Below are positions 7,804-19,174 of a stretch of DNA of 47,062 nucleotides, one piece after another. Origin of the DNA: Chelativorans xinjiangensis (GTDB taxonomy: Bacteria; Pseudomonadota; Alphaproteobacteria; Rhizobiales; Rhizobiaceae); contig NZ_WQNH01000038.1 in the NCBI RefSeq assembly GCF_009812055.1, positions 1 to 47,062 of the forward strand, in the 5' to 3' direction. Every line of letters begins with the position of its first letter. Within the stretch, counting starts at the first letter, position 1. The position numbers were made by a program, and so were the translations under genes. The notes under the pieces were generated by a model that saw only the letters and a program-made list of their open reading frames with translations, did not search any database and was not told the origin of the DNA.

Positions 7804-8748
7804 ATGAGCGATATCCCTCCTCGGCCATCCTCGGACCTGACGCACGACCATGTGTTTCTCGGTGACGATCACCGGCGCAACGAACGTCGGACGTGGCTCG
7901 TCATCGCGCTCACTGCCACCATGATGGTGGCCGAGATCGCCGCCGGGACCATCTACGGCTCCATGGCGCTGGTCGCGGACGGCTGGCACATGTCGACCCA
8001 TGCCGGTGCCATGCTGATCACCGCGCTCGCCTACCTCTTCGCGCGGCGCAACGCGCGCAACCCGCGTTTCACCTTCGGCACCGGAAAGCTGGGCGACCTC
8101 GCGGGCTTTGCCAGCGCCATCGTGCTGGTGCTGATCGCGTTGCTCATCGGCTGGGAGAGCCTTCTGCGCCTTCTCAATCCCGTGAACATCAGCTTTCCGC
8201 AGGCCATTTCCGTGGCCGTGCTCGGCCTCATCGTCAACCTTGTCTCGGCCTGGCTACTCAGGGGGGGCCATTTCCATGATCATCACGCCCATGATCATCA
8301 CGCCCATGATCACGGGCGGCACCGGGATCATAACCTGCGTGCGGCCTATCTGCATGTGCTGGCCGACGCTCTGACGTCTCTCCTTGCCATCGTCGCCTTG
8401 ACGGCCGGAAGCATGTTCGGCTGGATCTGGCTCGATCCGATGATGGGTATTGTCGGAGCGCTCGTGATCGCCCGCTGGTCCTGGGGCTTGATTCGCGATG
8501 CGGGTGCCGTTCTGCTCGATTACATCCCGCCGGACGAAAACCTACCTGAGAAGATACGCGCCGCGATCGAGACGGACGGCGACCGGATCACCGATCTGCA
8601 TGTCTGGCGGCTGGGGCCGGGCCATCACGGCGCCATCGTCTCGCTTGCCACGCGCGCGCCCAAGAGCCCTTCCCAGTATCGCAGCAAGCTCGCCCACATT
8701 CACCAGCTCTCCCATCTCACGATCGAGGTCGAACCTTTGCCGGCATGA
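7804..8748 (+). CDS. dmeF: CDF family Co(II)/Ni(II) efflux transporter (DmeF-like)
   Basis: A 314-residue cation diffusion facilitator, an inner-membrane metal/proton antiporter with about six helices and a cytoplasmic C-terminal domain. Helix 2 carries D59-G-W-H62-M-S-T-H66 where zinc exporters usually have HxxxD. Helix 5 carries H184-x3-D188. A histidine-rich loop (about 156-176) lies between helices 4 and 5. These features match DmeF, which exports cobalt and nickel. The dmeR regulator gene usually found upstream in rhizobia is missing; a toxin-antitoxin module occupies that side. Confidence 0.88.
   Translation: MSDIPPRPSSDLTHDHVFLGDDHRRNERRTWLVIALTATMMVAEIAAGTIYGSMALVADGWHMSTHAGAMLITALAYLFARRNARNPRFTFGTGKLGDLAGFASAIVLVLIALLIGWESLLRLLNPVNISFPQAISVAVLGLIVNLVSAWLLRGGHFHDHHAHDHHAHDHGRHRDHNLRAAYLHVLADALTSLLAIVALTAGSMFGWIWLDPMMGIVGALVIARWSWGLIRDAGAVLLDYIPPDENLPEKIRAAIETDGDRITDLHVWRLGPGHHGAIVSLATRAPKSPSQYRSKLAHIHQLSHLTIEVEPLPA
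8274..8315 (+). repeat. 15-bp in-frame tandem repeat in dmeF
   Basis: CCATGATCATCACGC occurs at 8274-8288 and 8289-8303, with a partial third copy after it. It encodes the HDHHA units of the metal-binding loop. The unit length is a multiple of three, so copy number can change without breaking the frame. Confidence 0.75.
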
Positions 8749-8764
8749 GGGAGCGTTTGCGGCC

Positions 8765-9754
8765 TTACAGCCACCCTTTCCGGCGGAAATAGAACAGCGG
8801 CAGGATGGCCGACAGGACCATGATCCCCAGAGCCACCGGATAGCCCCAGGGCTCGTCGAGCTCCGGCATGAAATGGAAGTTCATTCCGTAGATGGAGGCG
8901 ATCAGCGTCGGCGGCATCAGGCCGACGGCGGCGACGGAGAATATCTTGATGATCGCGTTCTGTTCCACCGAGATGAGCCCGACGACGGTGTCGAGCAGGA
9001 ACGTGATCTTGTTCGACAGGAAGTCGACGTAGTTTTCCAGCGACTGCGTATCGCGCTCCAGCGACTTGATCCAGGTGCGCGTCTCCTTGCGTGGCTCGGC
9101 CTCCGCCGCCACCTGGACATAGGCGAGCAGCCGGCTGATGCCCGACAGGCTCTCACGCACCTTGGACAGAAAGGCGCCTTGGCTGCCGATCCGCGTCAGC
9201 AGGCGGCGGAACTCCTTGGTGCTCATTGGGCGTTCGGCGGCTTGCCTCTGCAAGATCGCCTGCGAGGCGGTCTCGATCTCCTCCGTCACGCCTTCCAGGA
9301 TATCAGCCAGCCGATCGGTGGTCGCCTCGATGATGCCAAGCATGACCGAGCGGCCGCTGCACTTGGGGCCGAGGAGGCCGCTGCCGGGTTTGGTGGCGCG
9401 GCCGATATAGAAGTCAATCGCCTTGGGTTCGCTATAGCGTACCGTGACGAGCAGCCTGCCGGTGAGCACGAAGGAGACGGGGGCGATCTTCCGGTGCCCC
9501 ATGTCGACCTTGTGGAGGATGGGCACGGTCAGATACTTCACGCCCCCTTCCGTATAGAAGCGGCTCGATTCCTCGATCTCGGCCATGTCTTCGGTGGTCG
9601 GGATGGCGGCCCCCGTCCAGGCTTCCACCGCCTTGTCTTCCTCGGCGGAAGGGTTGAGGAGATCGATCCACAGGGTGTCGGCGGGCAGGGCCTCGCCCGG
9701 CTTCGGGTCGACCCGGCGAAGATAGTCACCTTCGATGCAGAAGACCTGGATCAT
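8765..9754 (-). CDS. corA: Magnesium transporter CorA family protein
   Basis: A 329-residue CorA-type divalent cation channel. The long N-terminal cytoplasmic domain with extended helices (about 1-260) leads into two C-terminal transmembrane helices. The selectivity signature Y-G-M-N (289-292) and the loop MPEL follow the first helix, and the protein ends in a basic tail (FRRKGWL). The start at 9754 is preceded by GAGGAG with good spacing. It converges with dmeF across 16 bases. Magnesium is the usual substrate; cobalt or nickel transport is also known for the family. Confidence 0.93.
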   Translation of the reverse strand: MIQVFCIEGDYLRRVDPKPGEALPADTLWIDLLNPSAEEDKAVEAWTGAAIPTTEDMAEIEESSRFYTEGGVKYLTVPILHKVDMGHRKIAPVSFVLTGRLLVTVRYSEPKAIDFYIGRATKPGSGLLGPKCSGRSVMLGIIEATTDRLADILEGVTEEIETASQAILQRQAAERPMSTKEFRRLLTRIGSQGAFLSKVRESLSGISRLLAYVQVAAEAEPRKETRTWIKSLERDTQSLENYVDFLSNKITFLLDTVVGLISVEQNAIIKIFSVAAVGLMPPTLIASIYGMNFHFMPELDEPWGYPVALGIMVLSAILPLFYFRRKGWL

Positions 9755-9817
9755 GGCGTTGTCTCCTCGAAAGACGCGCCGAGGCTGAATATCAGACCAT
9801 TATCGCTGCTGAAAGTT

Positions 9818-11933
<2,116 letters not shown>

Positions 11934-11944
<11 letters not shown>

Positions 11945-13379
11945 CCGGTTCTCCAAGCCCCTCGTCGAGGCGCGAGGCGGGCAGGGGATCGCAGGCCACC
12001 GCCCCGTCGCGCGGCATGGGCTGCCGCTCGGCGGCAAGCGTGGCGACGGGGCGCTCCCGGTCCATCGTGTAGACCGTCGTGCCGATGATCTTATGCTCGC
12101 CCTCGCGAACCTTACCGAGCCGCTCCATGCGGGCGGCGGCGACGCGCTTCTGGATATGACCGGCGGCGAGGCTTCTGAGCACCCCGCCCTCGGCCTCGAT
12201 GCGGCGGAACTCCTCCCACGCCTTCTCGCACAGCCCGGCCGTCATCGCTTCGATACCGCCGGAGCCGGCGGCCGGGTCGGCGACGAAATCAAGCTGGCAT
12301 TCCTTTTCGAGGATAAGCTGCGTGTTGCGTGCCAGCCTTCGCGCGAAGGCGTCGGGCAGGCCGTGGGTGATGGTGTGCGGCACGACTGAGATGGAATCGG
12401 CACCGCCCGTGGCTGCCGCGAAAGCGGCGATGGTGGTGCGCAGAATGTTTGTCTCGGGGTCGCGTGCCGTCATCATGCGGTAGGAGGTCTCGGCGTGGAT
12501 GGCGACCGGCATCGGATCGATGGCGCAGGCCTCCAGCATGCGCGCCCACAGTTTGCGTAGCGCTCTGATCTTGGCCATCGACAGAAACTGGTCCTGGTCG
12601 ACGCTGAGCGCGAAGCCGATATGCGGGGCGGCATAGACCAGCGGTTGGCGCGCTTCCTCGAACATCCTCAAGTGCGAGACGGCGGAAGCCAGCATGATGC
12701 CAAGCTCCTGCGCCTCGGTTGCCCCGGCATTGTGGAAAACGCGCCCGTCCGCCTCGAGCAGGATGCCGGGCAGCGCCAGCGCAAAGAAGCCGGCCAGCGA
12801 CTGCGGCATCGAAGCCTCCAGTGCCTCGATCGACATGCGCAGCCTTCCCGTGCCGGCGAAGAGCGAGGCCGGGTCGATACCGAAGGAGAGGCTGAGGCGG
12901 GCGGGATCTGCGCGTTTGTCGCGCAGCACCTGCACCAGCCAGTCGATGGAAGCGCGGCTGTTCGGATGCACGTCGATGCGCAGATGGACGTTCCTCAGAA
13001 GCACGTCGGCAAGCGCGGCGCGCAGCCCATCCGGACTTGCCGGCAGACCGTAGCCGAAGGCGTTGGGCGCGCCGGCAAAGATGAGGGAGAGGCCGGTAGC
13101 GCCCTGTGCCAGGTCCTCCTTCGCCTGGGCTGCGGCCCGTGCCGGGTCGGGGTCGTCCATGCGCTGGACGAGCGTCCAGGAGGCGCCCGGTTCGAGACGC
13201 GGCAAGGGACTTGCGCCGGCGGCGCGCTCGTAAAGCGGCTCGATGCCGATGCCGTCGTCGCTGCGATGGCTGAGAGAATTGTAGTCGGTGTCCTTGCCCA
13301 GCGAGCGGGCAACGAACTCCAGCCATTGCTTCCTGTCGACATCGGGAAATTCCGACTCTGTCAGGATCGTTCGATCCAT
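11934..13379 (-). CDS. mutA: Methylmalonyl-CoA mutase, small subunit
   Basis: A 481-residue homologue of the mutase barrel domain, which pairs with the catalytic subunit. It ends before any cobalamin-binding domain: there is no DxHxxG motif, and the last 40 residues are low in structure. The small subunit is non-catalytic in studied heterodimers; here it lacks the degenerate C-terminal domain that actinobacterial versions keep. The start at 13379 is backed by AGGGGACAAAG. It is first of the mutA-scpA pair. The GTPase chaperone MeaB and the epimerase are not in the window. Confidence 0.92.
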
Positions 13380-13524
13380 CTTTGTCCCCTGTCCCTTCGT
13401 ATCCGCGTGGCCATGTTCCGAGTTTAGGATGACGTTACTTTTGCCGCAATGCACCCTTCGGCCTGCAATCGCTTTTCTTGAACGTCGTAAATAGGGCGTG
13501 AGAAGGCCCCCTCAAGAACAGACA

Positions 13525-13553
13525 TTGTGGCATCGGGCACCGCCGATTATACC
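13525..13553 (+). promoter_or_regulatory. Likely sigma-70 promoter for the HerA-like ATPase gene
   Basis: TTGTGG (13525-13530) and TATACC (13548-13553) have 17-bp spacing. The expected transcript begins near 13560 and would include the small hairpin ATGCCG/CGGCAT (13563-13578) just before the ribosome-binding site. Confidence 0.4.
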
Positions 13554-13600
13554 TGACCGCAGATGCCGGCTGCGGCATGGGAAAGAAAAAAGGAGAGGGC

Positions 13601-15127
13601 ATGAGCGGCGAAGATAGCATTTTTCTCGGCGCCAGTCGGCACAACGACGACAGCTATCAGCAGGCCGAGCAGCTCCTGCTGAAATACGCAAACCGGCACG
13701 GCCTCGTTACCGGCGCCACCGGCACCGGCAAGACCGTGTCGCTGCAGATCCTGGCCGAGGGCTTCTCCAATGCCGGCGTTCCTGTCTTCTGTGCCGACAT
13801 CAAGGGCGATCTCTCCGGCATCGCCATGAAGGGCGAGGAGAAGGATTTTCTCTTGAAGCGCGCCGAGACGATCAAGCTGGAACCATATGAGTTCCGCGAG
13901 ACGCCGGTCATCTTCTGGGATCTTTTCGGCGAGAGCGGCCATCCGATTCGCGCCACCATCTCCGAGATGGGCCCCCTGCTTCTGTCGCGGCTCATGAACC
14001 TGTCGGATGCGCAGGAGGGCGTCATGAACATCGCCTTCCGCATCGCCGACGAAGAGGGGCTGCTGCTGCTCGACCTCAAGGACCTGCAGGAGCTGCTCAC
14101 CTATGTCGCCGAGCGGTCCGGCGAGATCGGCGCGCGCTACGGCAACGTGTCGAAGCAGTCCGTCGGCGCTATCCAGCGCTCGCTCCTGGTGCTCGAACAG
14201 CAGGGTGGGGAGCATTTCTTCGGCGAGCCGGCGCTTGAAATCGCCGACCTGATGCGCACCACCCGCGACGGGCGTGGCTATGTCAGTGTGCTTGCCGCCG
14301 ACAAGCTGATGATGAATCCGCGGCTTTACGCCACATTCCTGCTGTGGCTCCTGTCGGAGCTGTTCGAGGAACTGCCCGAGGTGGGCGATCCGGACAAGCC
14401 GAAGCTCGTCTTCTTCTTCGACGAGGCGCACCTGCTTTTCGACGAGGCGCCGAAGGCACTGATCGATCGTGTCGAGCAGGTGGTCCGCCTCATCCGCTCA
14501 AAGGGCGTGGGCGTCTACTTCGTCACGCAGAACCCGCTCGACGTGCCCGACAGCGTTCTGGCGCAGCTCGGTAACCGCGTGCAGCACGCGCTGCGCGCCT
14601 ACACCCCGCGCGAGCAGAAGGCGGTGAAGACAGCGGCCGACACTTTTCGTCCCAATCCGGACTTCGACTGTTTCGAGGCGATCACGAAGCTGGGCGTCGG
14701 CGAGGCGCTGGTCTCCACACTCGAGGCGAAGGCCGTCCCCTCGATGGTCCAGCGCACGCTCATCCGCCCGCCGTCCTCGCGCATGGGCACGATCACCGAT
14801 GCCGAGCGCCAGGCGGTGATGGGCCAAAGCCCGGTCGCCGCGCAGTACGACAAGGAGGTCGATCGGGAGTCGGCCTTCGAGAAGCTGCAGAAGCGCACCG
14901 CCGAGAAAGCCATGGAAGAGGAGCAGCCGCCCAGGGAAACCGCGGAGGCGGGGGGATCGGGCTGGTCACTGCCGGGTTTTGGCGGCGACCGCTCGTCCGG
15001 CAGCAAGAGCTCCTATCGGCGCCAGTCGGTCACCGAAGCCGCCGTCAAGTCCATCGTCCGCTCGGTCGGTACGACACTGGGGCGCGAAATCATCCGTGGG
15101 GTTCTCGGGAGCTTGAGGAGGCGTTGA
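13601..15127 (+). CDS. HerA-like helicase/ATPase, DUF853 family
   Basis: A 508-residue P-loop ATPase of the HerA/FtsK superfamily. Walker A is GATGTGKT (38-45), and Walker B is the FFFDEAH segment in the middle. The following VTQNPLDVP resembles the sensor region of the DUF853 family. About 60 low-complexity residues precede a basic C-terminal tail. The family is widespread, but its role is undefined; DNA or protein translocation is inferred from the fold. ATG 13601 is preferred over the earlier start at 13577 because AAGGAG lies at ideal distance from it. Confidence 0.9.
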   Translation: MSGEDSIFLGASRHNDDSYQQAEQLLLKYANRHGLVTGATGTGKTVSLQILAEGFSNAGVPVFCADIKGDLSGIAMKGEEKDFLLKRAETIKLEPYEFRETPVIFWDLFGESGHPIRATISEMGPLLLSRLMNLSDAQEGVMNIAFRIADEEGLLLLDLKDLQELLTYVAERSGEIGARYGNVSKQSVGAIQRSLLVLEQQGGEHFFGEPALEIADLMRTTRDGRGYVSVLAADKLMMNPRLYATFLLWLLSELFEELPEVGDPDKPKLVFFFDEAHLLFDEAPKALIDRVEQVVRLIRSKGVGVYFVTQNPLDVPDSVLAQLGNRVQHALRAYTPREQKAVKTAADTFRPNPDFDCFEAITKLGVGEALVSTLEAKAVPSMVQRTLIRPPSSRMGTITDAERQAVMGQSPVAAQYDKEVDRESAFEKLQKRTAEKAMEEEQPPRETAEAGGSGWSLPGFGGDRSSGSKSSYRRQSVTEAAVKSIVRSVGTTLGREIIRGVLGSLRRR

Positions 15128-15129
15128 AA

Positions 15130-15163
15130 CCCTCCCCCTTCGACAAGCTCAGGATGGGGAGGG
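15130..15163. repeat. Intergenic inverted repeat with CTTCGACAAGCTCAGG core
   Basis: CCCTCCCC (15130-15137) pairs with GGGGAGGG (15156-15163) around a core containing CTTCGACAAGCTCAGGAT. It fills the gap between two convergent genes and may act as a bidirectional transcription stop. The core is, from memory, a frequently dispersed intergenic repeat in this group of bacteria. Confidence 0.65.
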
Positions 15164-15170
15164 ATCGCTG

Positions 15171-15935
15171 CTACACCGCGTAGACCCCGTCGGTTACCAG
15201 GACCGGCGTTCCCTCCGGAACGCGGTCATAAAGGTCGATCACATCCTGGTTCATCATGCGCACGCAGCCCGATGACACGGACTTGCCGATCGTCCACCAT
15301 TCCGGCGAACCGTGGATACGGTAGAGCGTGTCCTTGCCGCCCTCGTAGAGATAGAGCGCGCGGGCGCCGAGCGGGTTCATGATGCCGCCTTCCATACCGC
15401 CGTTCCATTCGCCGGTGGCCTTGTCGAACTCCGTGCGGTATTTCTCCAGCTCCGGCTGCCGCTCGATCATCTCCTCCGGCGGGTGCCACTTCGGCCACAC
15501 CCGCTTTCTTTCGATGTCCGCCCGGCCTGCCCAGGCGAACCCGGCGCGCCCGAGGCCGACGCCGTAGCGCAGGGCCCGACCGCCGCCGCGCACGAGGTAG
15601 AGGAAGTGCTGCGCGGTGTCGACGACGATCGTGCCGGGCTGTTCGCCCGTCGGGTCGGCCACTTCCTGGCGATAGAGCCGCGGGTCCAGCTTCTCGATGG
15701 GGACGGGGGGAATCTCGTGACCGTCGTCCACCGTCGCGCCGTACATGGCGCGAAAATTGGAGACGCCGGGCGCCGGCGGCGGACGCAACGACGCCAGGCG
15801 GGCCGGCGCATACGCCGTCTGGGTGGAAGGCACCGAAACGCAGCCGGCGAGTGCCGCTGTGGCGGCGCTGGCCGCCGTGGCAGAAAGGAACCGGCGACGG
15901 GTCATGGTGGGGGAGGAGGGTTCAAAGGTGGACAT
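15171..15935 (-). CDS. L,D-transpeptidase (YkuD domain) lipoprotein-like
   Basis: A 254-residue cell-wall enzyme that forms 3-3 peptidoglycan cross-links or attaches proteins to the wall. The N-terminus has a twin-arginine-like TRRRFL and a hydrophobic stretch ending in a lipobox (LAGC, Cys32), so it may be a lipoprotein or Tat substrate. The YkuD domain follows (about 100-254), with H208-G-S and the catalytic C224 in SSGCVR. The start at 15935 is favoured because AGAAGAGA precedes it; the later Met at 15905 has a C-rich upstream and no ribosome-binding site. Confidence 0.9.
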   Translation of the reverse strand: MSTFEPSSPTMTRRRFLSATAASAATAALAGCVSVPSTQTAYAPARLASLRPPPAPGVSNFRAMYGATVDDGHEIPPVPIEKLDPRLYRQEVADPTGEQPGTIVVDTAQHFLYLVRGGGRALRYGVGLGRAGFAWAGRADIERKRVWPKWHPPEEMIERQPELEKYRTEFDKATGEWNGGMEGGIMNPLGARALYLYEGGKDTLYRIHGSPEWWTIGKSVSSGCVRMMNQDVIDLYDRVPEGTPVLVTDGVYAV

Positions 15936-16129
15936 CGGTCTCTTCTGTTCGGTCAAAAAAGTTTCATGCAATCCGGTGGGAACCTACGCAACGGCGAGAA
16001 CGGCTGAGTCGGCTAAACGAGCAAGCATAAGCCTGTAATTCGGGCGGGATGGTGAATTTGGCAAGGGAGCGCCGCATTATCGACCCGGCCGCTTACGATT
16101 TGCAACGCGTTGATACAGGCCCGTCTCCA

Positions 16130-16792
16130 TCAACTTGCCGTGATAAGGCCATCGAGAGAGGGCAGGATGAGCTCCGGTTGATGGTCAGCATATTCGTCCG
16201 GCTGTTGTGTGCGATTGATCCACACGGTGCGAAAACCGCAGCGGGTGGCACCGGCAATGTCCCAACGGTTCGATGACTGAAAGGAGACGGCGCTCGGATA
16301 AATACGCCACGACATGGTTACCAAGTCGTAAACGGCGGGGTCCGTCTTGAACTTGCGGGCGTCGTCGGCCGAGAAAATGTCGTCGAGAACGGTCTCCAGC
16401 GCCGCCGAGCGCACCGCCGCCTCGAGCATCGCCTTGGAGCCGTTGGACAGGATGGCCAGCCGTGCGCCCGTGGTCTTCAGCGCTCTGAGTACGCTCGGCA
16501 CTTCCGGATAGCAGTCGAGATGCCAATAGGCCTCCAGGAGCTTATCCCTGAGGCCGGTGTCGGCCGAGGGGACCTTGCGGAAGGCGTAGTCGAGCGCCCG
16601 CTCGGTGAGCGTCCAGAAATCGACATGCTCTCCCATCAGCGTACCGACCCAGGAATACTCCAGCTGTTTGGCGCGCCATATCTCGGAAAGAAGCTGCCCC
16701 TCGGGGCCGATCTCGCCGGCGTGCTTGCGCACGGCTGCATGCACGTCGAATAGCGTGCCGTAAGCATCGAAAGCGAAAGCGGAAAAGCGCAT
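16130..16792 (-). CDS. Haloacid dehalogenase, type II (L-2-haloacid dehalogenase family)
   Basis: A 220-residue HAD-superfamily hydrolase. The nucleophile is D9 in FDAYGTLFD. Motif II is S116-N117 in LSNGS, motif III is K149 in KFKTDP, and the SSNRWD motif (173-178) is specific to L-2-haloacid dehalogenases. It would release halide from 2-haloalkanoic acids with inversion of configuration, although many annotated members have other substrates. The start at 16792 gives the family N-terminus, with AAAGG upstream. It is divergent from ilvE, with a 10-bp inverted repeat between them. Confidence 0.9.
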   Translation of the reverse strand: MRFSAFAFDAYGTLFDVHAAVRKHAGEIGPEGQLLSEIWRAKQLEYSWVGTLMGEHVDFWTLTERALDYAFRKVPSADTGLRDKLLEAYWHLDCYPEVPSVLRALKTTGARLAILSNGSKAMLEAAVRSAALETVLDDIFSADDARKFKTDPAVYDLVTMSWRIYPSAVSFQSSNRWDIAGATRCGFRTVWINRTQQPDEYADHQPELILPSLDGLITAS

Positions 16793-16817
16793 GTCCAAAC
16801 CTTTGGAAATAACCCCA

Positions 16818-16846
16818 CTTGACCGCAAGTGCCGCCTGCGGTCAAG
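16818..16846. promoter_or_regulatory. Inverted repeat between the dehalogenase and ilvE genes
   Basis: CTTGACCGCA (16818-16827) and TGCGGTCAAG (16837-16846) are perfect 10-bp arms around a 9-bp spacer. The site lies 26 bases upstream of the dehalogenase start and about 100 bases upstream of ilvE. It is a good candidate operator. No terminator-like T-run follows on either side. Confidence 0.5.
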
Positions 16847-16943
16847 AACGGCTGGACCGACGCTTGGGTGGATGTGACAATTGACGGCGCCTTACCGGGC
16901 GCTATCCCTATCGCCCATGGAAAGAACAAGGAGGCGAAACGCC

Positions 16944-17822
16944 ATGAATGCCCTGCCGGAGGCGCAATCCACCACCTGGACCTTCCTCGACGGAGACTGG
17001 CATGAGGGCAACGTGGCCATCGCCGGGCCGCGCACTCACGCCATGTGGCTGGGCTCGTCCGTCTTCGACGGCGCGCGCTGGTTCGAGAATGTGGCGCCGG
17101 ACCTCGACCGCCATGCCGAGCGGGTGAACGCCTCGGCGCGCGTCATGGGCCTCGATGCGCTGAAGCCGGCGGAGGAGATCTTCGGGCTGACCTGGGAAGG
17201 ACTGAAGAAGTTCGACGGCAAGACGGCCGTCTATATCCGACCCATGTACTGGGCCGAGCACGGCGGCTACATGAGCGTGCCGGCGGAACCTTCTTCCACG
17301 CGTTTCTGCCTATGCCTCTACGAAGCGCCGATGATCTCGCCGAAAGGCTTCTCCATCGGCGTCTCCCGTTTCCGCCGCCCGACGCTCGAGACCATGCCGA
17401 CCAACGCCAAGGCGGGCTGCCTCTATCCGAACAACGGGCGGGCGATCCTCGATGCCAAGGCGCGCGGCTTCGACAATGCGCTGGTGCTCGATATGCTGGG
17501 CAACGTCGCCGAGACCGGCACGTCCAACATCTTCCTCGTCAAGGATGGCCAGGTCTTCACCCCGGCGCCGAACGGCACGTTTCTCTCCGGCATCACGCGC
17601 GCCCGCGTTATGACCCTGCTTGCCGATGCCGGCTCGCCGGTGGTTGAGAAGACTTTGAGCGTCCAGGACTTTCTCGACGCCGACGAAATCTTCTCCACCG
17701 GCAACCACTCGAAGGTCGTGCCGGTCACCCGCATCGAGGATCGGGAACTTCAGCCGGGCCCTGTGGCCAAGAAGGCGCGCGAGCTTTATTGGGAATGGGC
17801 GCATTCGACGCCTGCCGGCTGA
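16944..17822 (+). CDS. ilvE: Branched-chain amino acid aminotransferase
   Basis: A 292-residue fold-type IV PLP enzyme that carries out the last step of valine, leucine and isoleucine synthesis. The PLP-binding lysine is K156 in TNAKAG, with E190 in the NVAETGTSNIF signature and SGITR in the C-terminal half. ATG 16944 is preceded by AAGGAGG with nine-base spacing; the two upstream in-frame Met codons lack a ribosome-binding site. D-amino-acid transaminase and aminodeoxychorismate lyase share the fold, but the length and motifs favour IlvE. sodB follows after about 100 bases. Confidence 0.92.
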   Translation: MNALPEAQSTTWTFLDGDWHEGNVAIAGPRTHAMWLGSSVFDGARWFENVAPDLDRHAERVNASARVMGLDALKPAEEIFGLTWEGLKKFDGKTAVYIRPMYWAEHGGYMSVPAEPSSTRFCLCLYEAPMISPKGFSIGVSRFRRPTLETMPTNAKAGCLYPNNGRAILDAKARGFDNALVLDMLGNVAETGTSNIFLVKDGQVFTPAPNGTFLSGITRARVMTLLADAGSPVVEKTLSVQDFLDADEIFSTGNHSKVVPVTRIEDRELQPGPVAKKARELYWEWAHSTPAG

Positions 17823-17924
17823 CCTGTTAGGAACGATCGGCGCGAGTCGGAGTTGTCAAAGCGCACACCCGACCCCATCTGCGAGTCGCAAGATTTTCAA
17901 CTGCTGCTACGAGGGAGACCGAAT

Positions 17925-18524
17925 ATGGCCTTTGAACTGCCAGACCTGCCCTATGACTACGAGGCATTGCAGCCCTACATGTCGAGGGAGACGCTCGAGT
18001 TCCACCACGACAAGCACCACAAGGCCTATGTCGACACCGGCAACAAGCTGGCGGCGGAAGCCGGCATGGACAACCTGTCGGTGGAAGAGGTCGTCAAGCA
18101 GTCCTTCGGCAAACACCAGACCCTCTTCAACAATGCCGGCCAGCACTTCAACCACATCCATTTCTGGAAGTGGATGAAGAAAGGTGGCGGCGGCACCAGC
18201 CTGCCCGGCGCGCTTCAGAAGGCCGTCGATAGCGACCTTGGCGGCTACGACAAGTTCAAGGCCGACTTCATCAACGCCGGCGTCACCCAGTTCGGCTCCG
18301 GCTGGGCATGGCTTGCGGTGAAGGACGGCAAGCTTGAAATCATGAAGACGCCCAACGGCGAGAACCCGCTGGTCCACGGCGGCACGCCGATCCTCGGCGT
18401 CGATGTGTGGGAGCATTCCTACTACATCGACTACCGCAACGCGCGGCCGAAATATCTAGAGGCCTTCGTCGATAACCTCATCAACTGGGACTACGTCCTG
18501 GAGTGTTACGAGAAGGCGAGCTGA
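17925..18524 (+). CDS. sodB: Superoxide dismutase, iron type
   Basis: A 199-residue Fe/Mn superoxide dismutase that converts superoxide to oxygen and peroxide. The metal ligands are H27, H77, D160 and H164 (DVWEHSYY). Gln73, four residues before H77, is where iron enzymes keep the outer-sphere glutamine, so an iron or cambialistic form is likely. No signal peptide is present, so it is cytosolic. ATG 17925 follows GAGGGAGACCGAAT. A strong intrinsic terminator lies 27 bases after the stop. Confidence 0.96.
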   Translation: MAFELPDLPYDYEALQPYMSRETLEFHHDKHHKAYVDTGNKLAAEAGMDNLSVEEVVKQSFGKHQTLFNNAGQHFNHIHFWKWMKKGGGGTSLPGALQKAVDSDLGGYDKFKADFINAGVTQFGSGWAWLAVKDGKLEIMKTPNGENPLVHGGTPILGVDVWEHSYYIDYRNARPKYLEAFVDNLINWDYVLECYEKAS

Positions 18525-18550
18525 GCGCAAGGCGCCAGCGGAGCGTTTGC

Positions 18551-18580
18551 AAAACCCGGCCTTGGCGCCGGGTTTTCTTT
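18551..18580 (+). terminator. Rho-independent terminator of sodB
   Basis: AAAACCCGGC (18551-18560) pairs with GCCGGGTTTT (18567-18576) around a 6-base loop, and the T-run continues into CTTTT. It follows the sodB stop closely. Confidence 0.88.
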
Positions 18581-18706
18581 TGCTGGAATTTGAGTGGCCT
18601 GATTCGTCGGCATCTCACGAAAGCGTGATCGAGGCGGGCCCACATTTGAGCCAATCCCGCGCAGCGGTCGGTATGGTTGCGATGGGGTAACCTTCGGAGA
18701 TAGCTG

Positions 18707-19168
18707 ATGAAACGATTCGTGGTTTACGCTTCGGCGCTTTGCGCCCTCTTCATTTCTGCCGCCGCCGTGACGGCTGCGGACGATCCCATCGCCGTCCGCA
18801 AGGCGCTGATGCAGTCGAATGCGGCCTCGGCGGCGACGTCGGGCGCCATGCTGAAGGGGGAGCTAGACTACAACCCGGCCGTCGCGAAGGCCGCGCTCGC
18901 CACTTTCAACGCAAGCGCGCAAGCCTATGGCGACTATTTCCCCGAGGGCTCGGAGACGGGCGATGACACCACGGCCGCGCCGGCGATCTGGGAAAATCCC
19001 GAAGGATTTCAGGAGGCGCTGGGTAAGTTTCAGGCGGACGTTGCTGCGGCGCTCGAGGCTTCCGGCAAGGACGGTCCGGCGGACCTTGCTGCCTTTCAGC
19101 AGACGGTCGGTCCGGTGCTTTCCAACTGCCGCAGCTGTCACGAGGATTTTCGCATCCAGAACGACTGA
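18707..19168 (+). CDS. Cytochrome c' (class II cytochrome c)
   Basis: A 153-residue secreted heme protein. It has a signal peptide (about 1-24, ending VTAA) and a four-helix-bundle-like mature region. The heme site C141-R-S-C144-H145 is close to the C-terminus, as in class II cytochromes. Cytochromes c' bind NO and CO and help in nitrosative stress or in electron transfer. The diheme cytochrome gene starts six bases after its stop, so the two form an operon. sodB lies upstream but is separated by a terminator. Confidence 0.9.
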   Translation: MKRFVVYASALCALFISAAAVTAADDPIAVRKALMQSNAASAATSGAMLKGELDYNPAVAKAALATFNASAQAYGDYFPEGSETGDDTTAAPAIWENPEGFQEALGKFQADVAAALEASGKDGPADLAAFQQTVGPVLSNCRSCHEDFRIQND

Positions 19169-19174
19169 CGATCC

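Noticed and set aside
16049-16276. 75-residue plus-strand ORF near the dehalogenase 3' end
   Set aside because: More than half lies antisense to the well-supported dehalogenase gene, and there is no ribosome-binding site.
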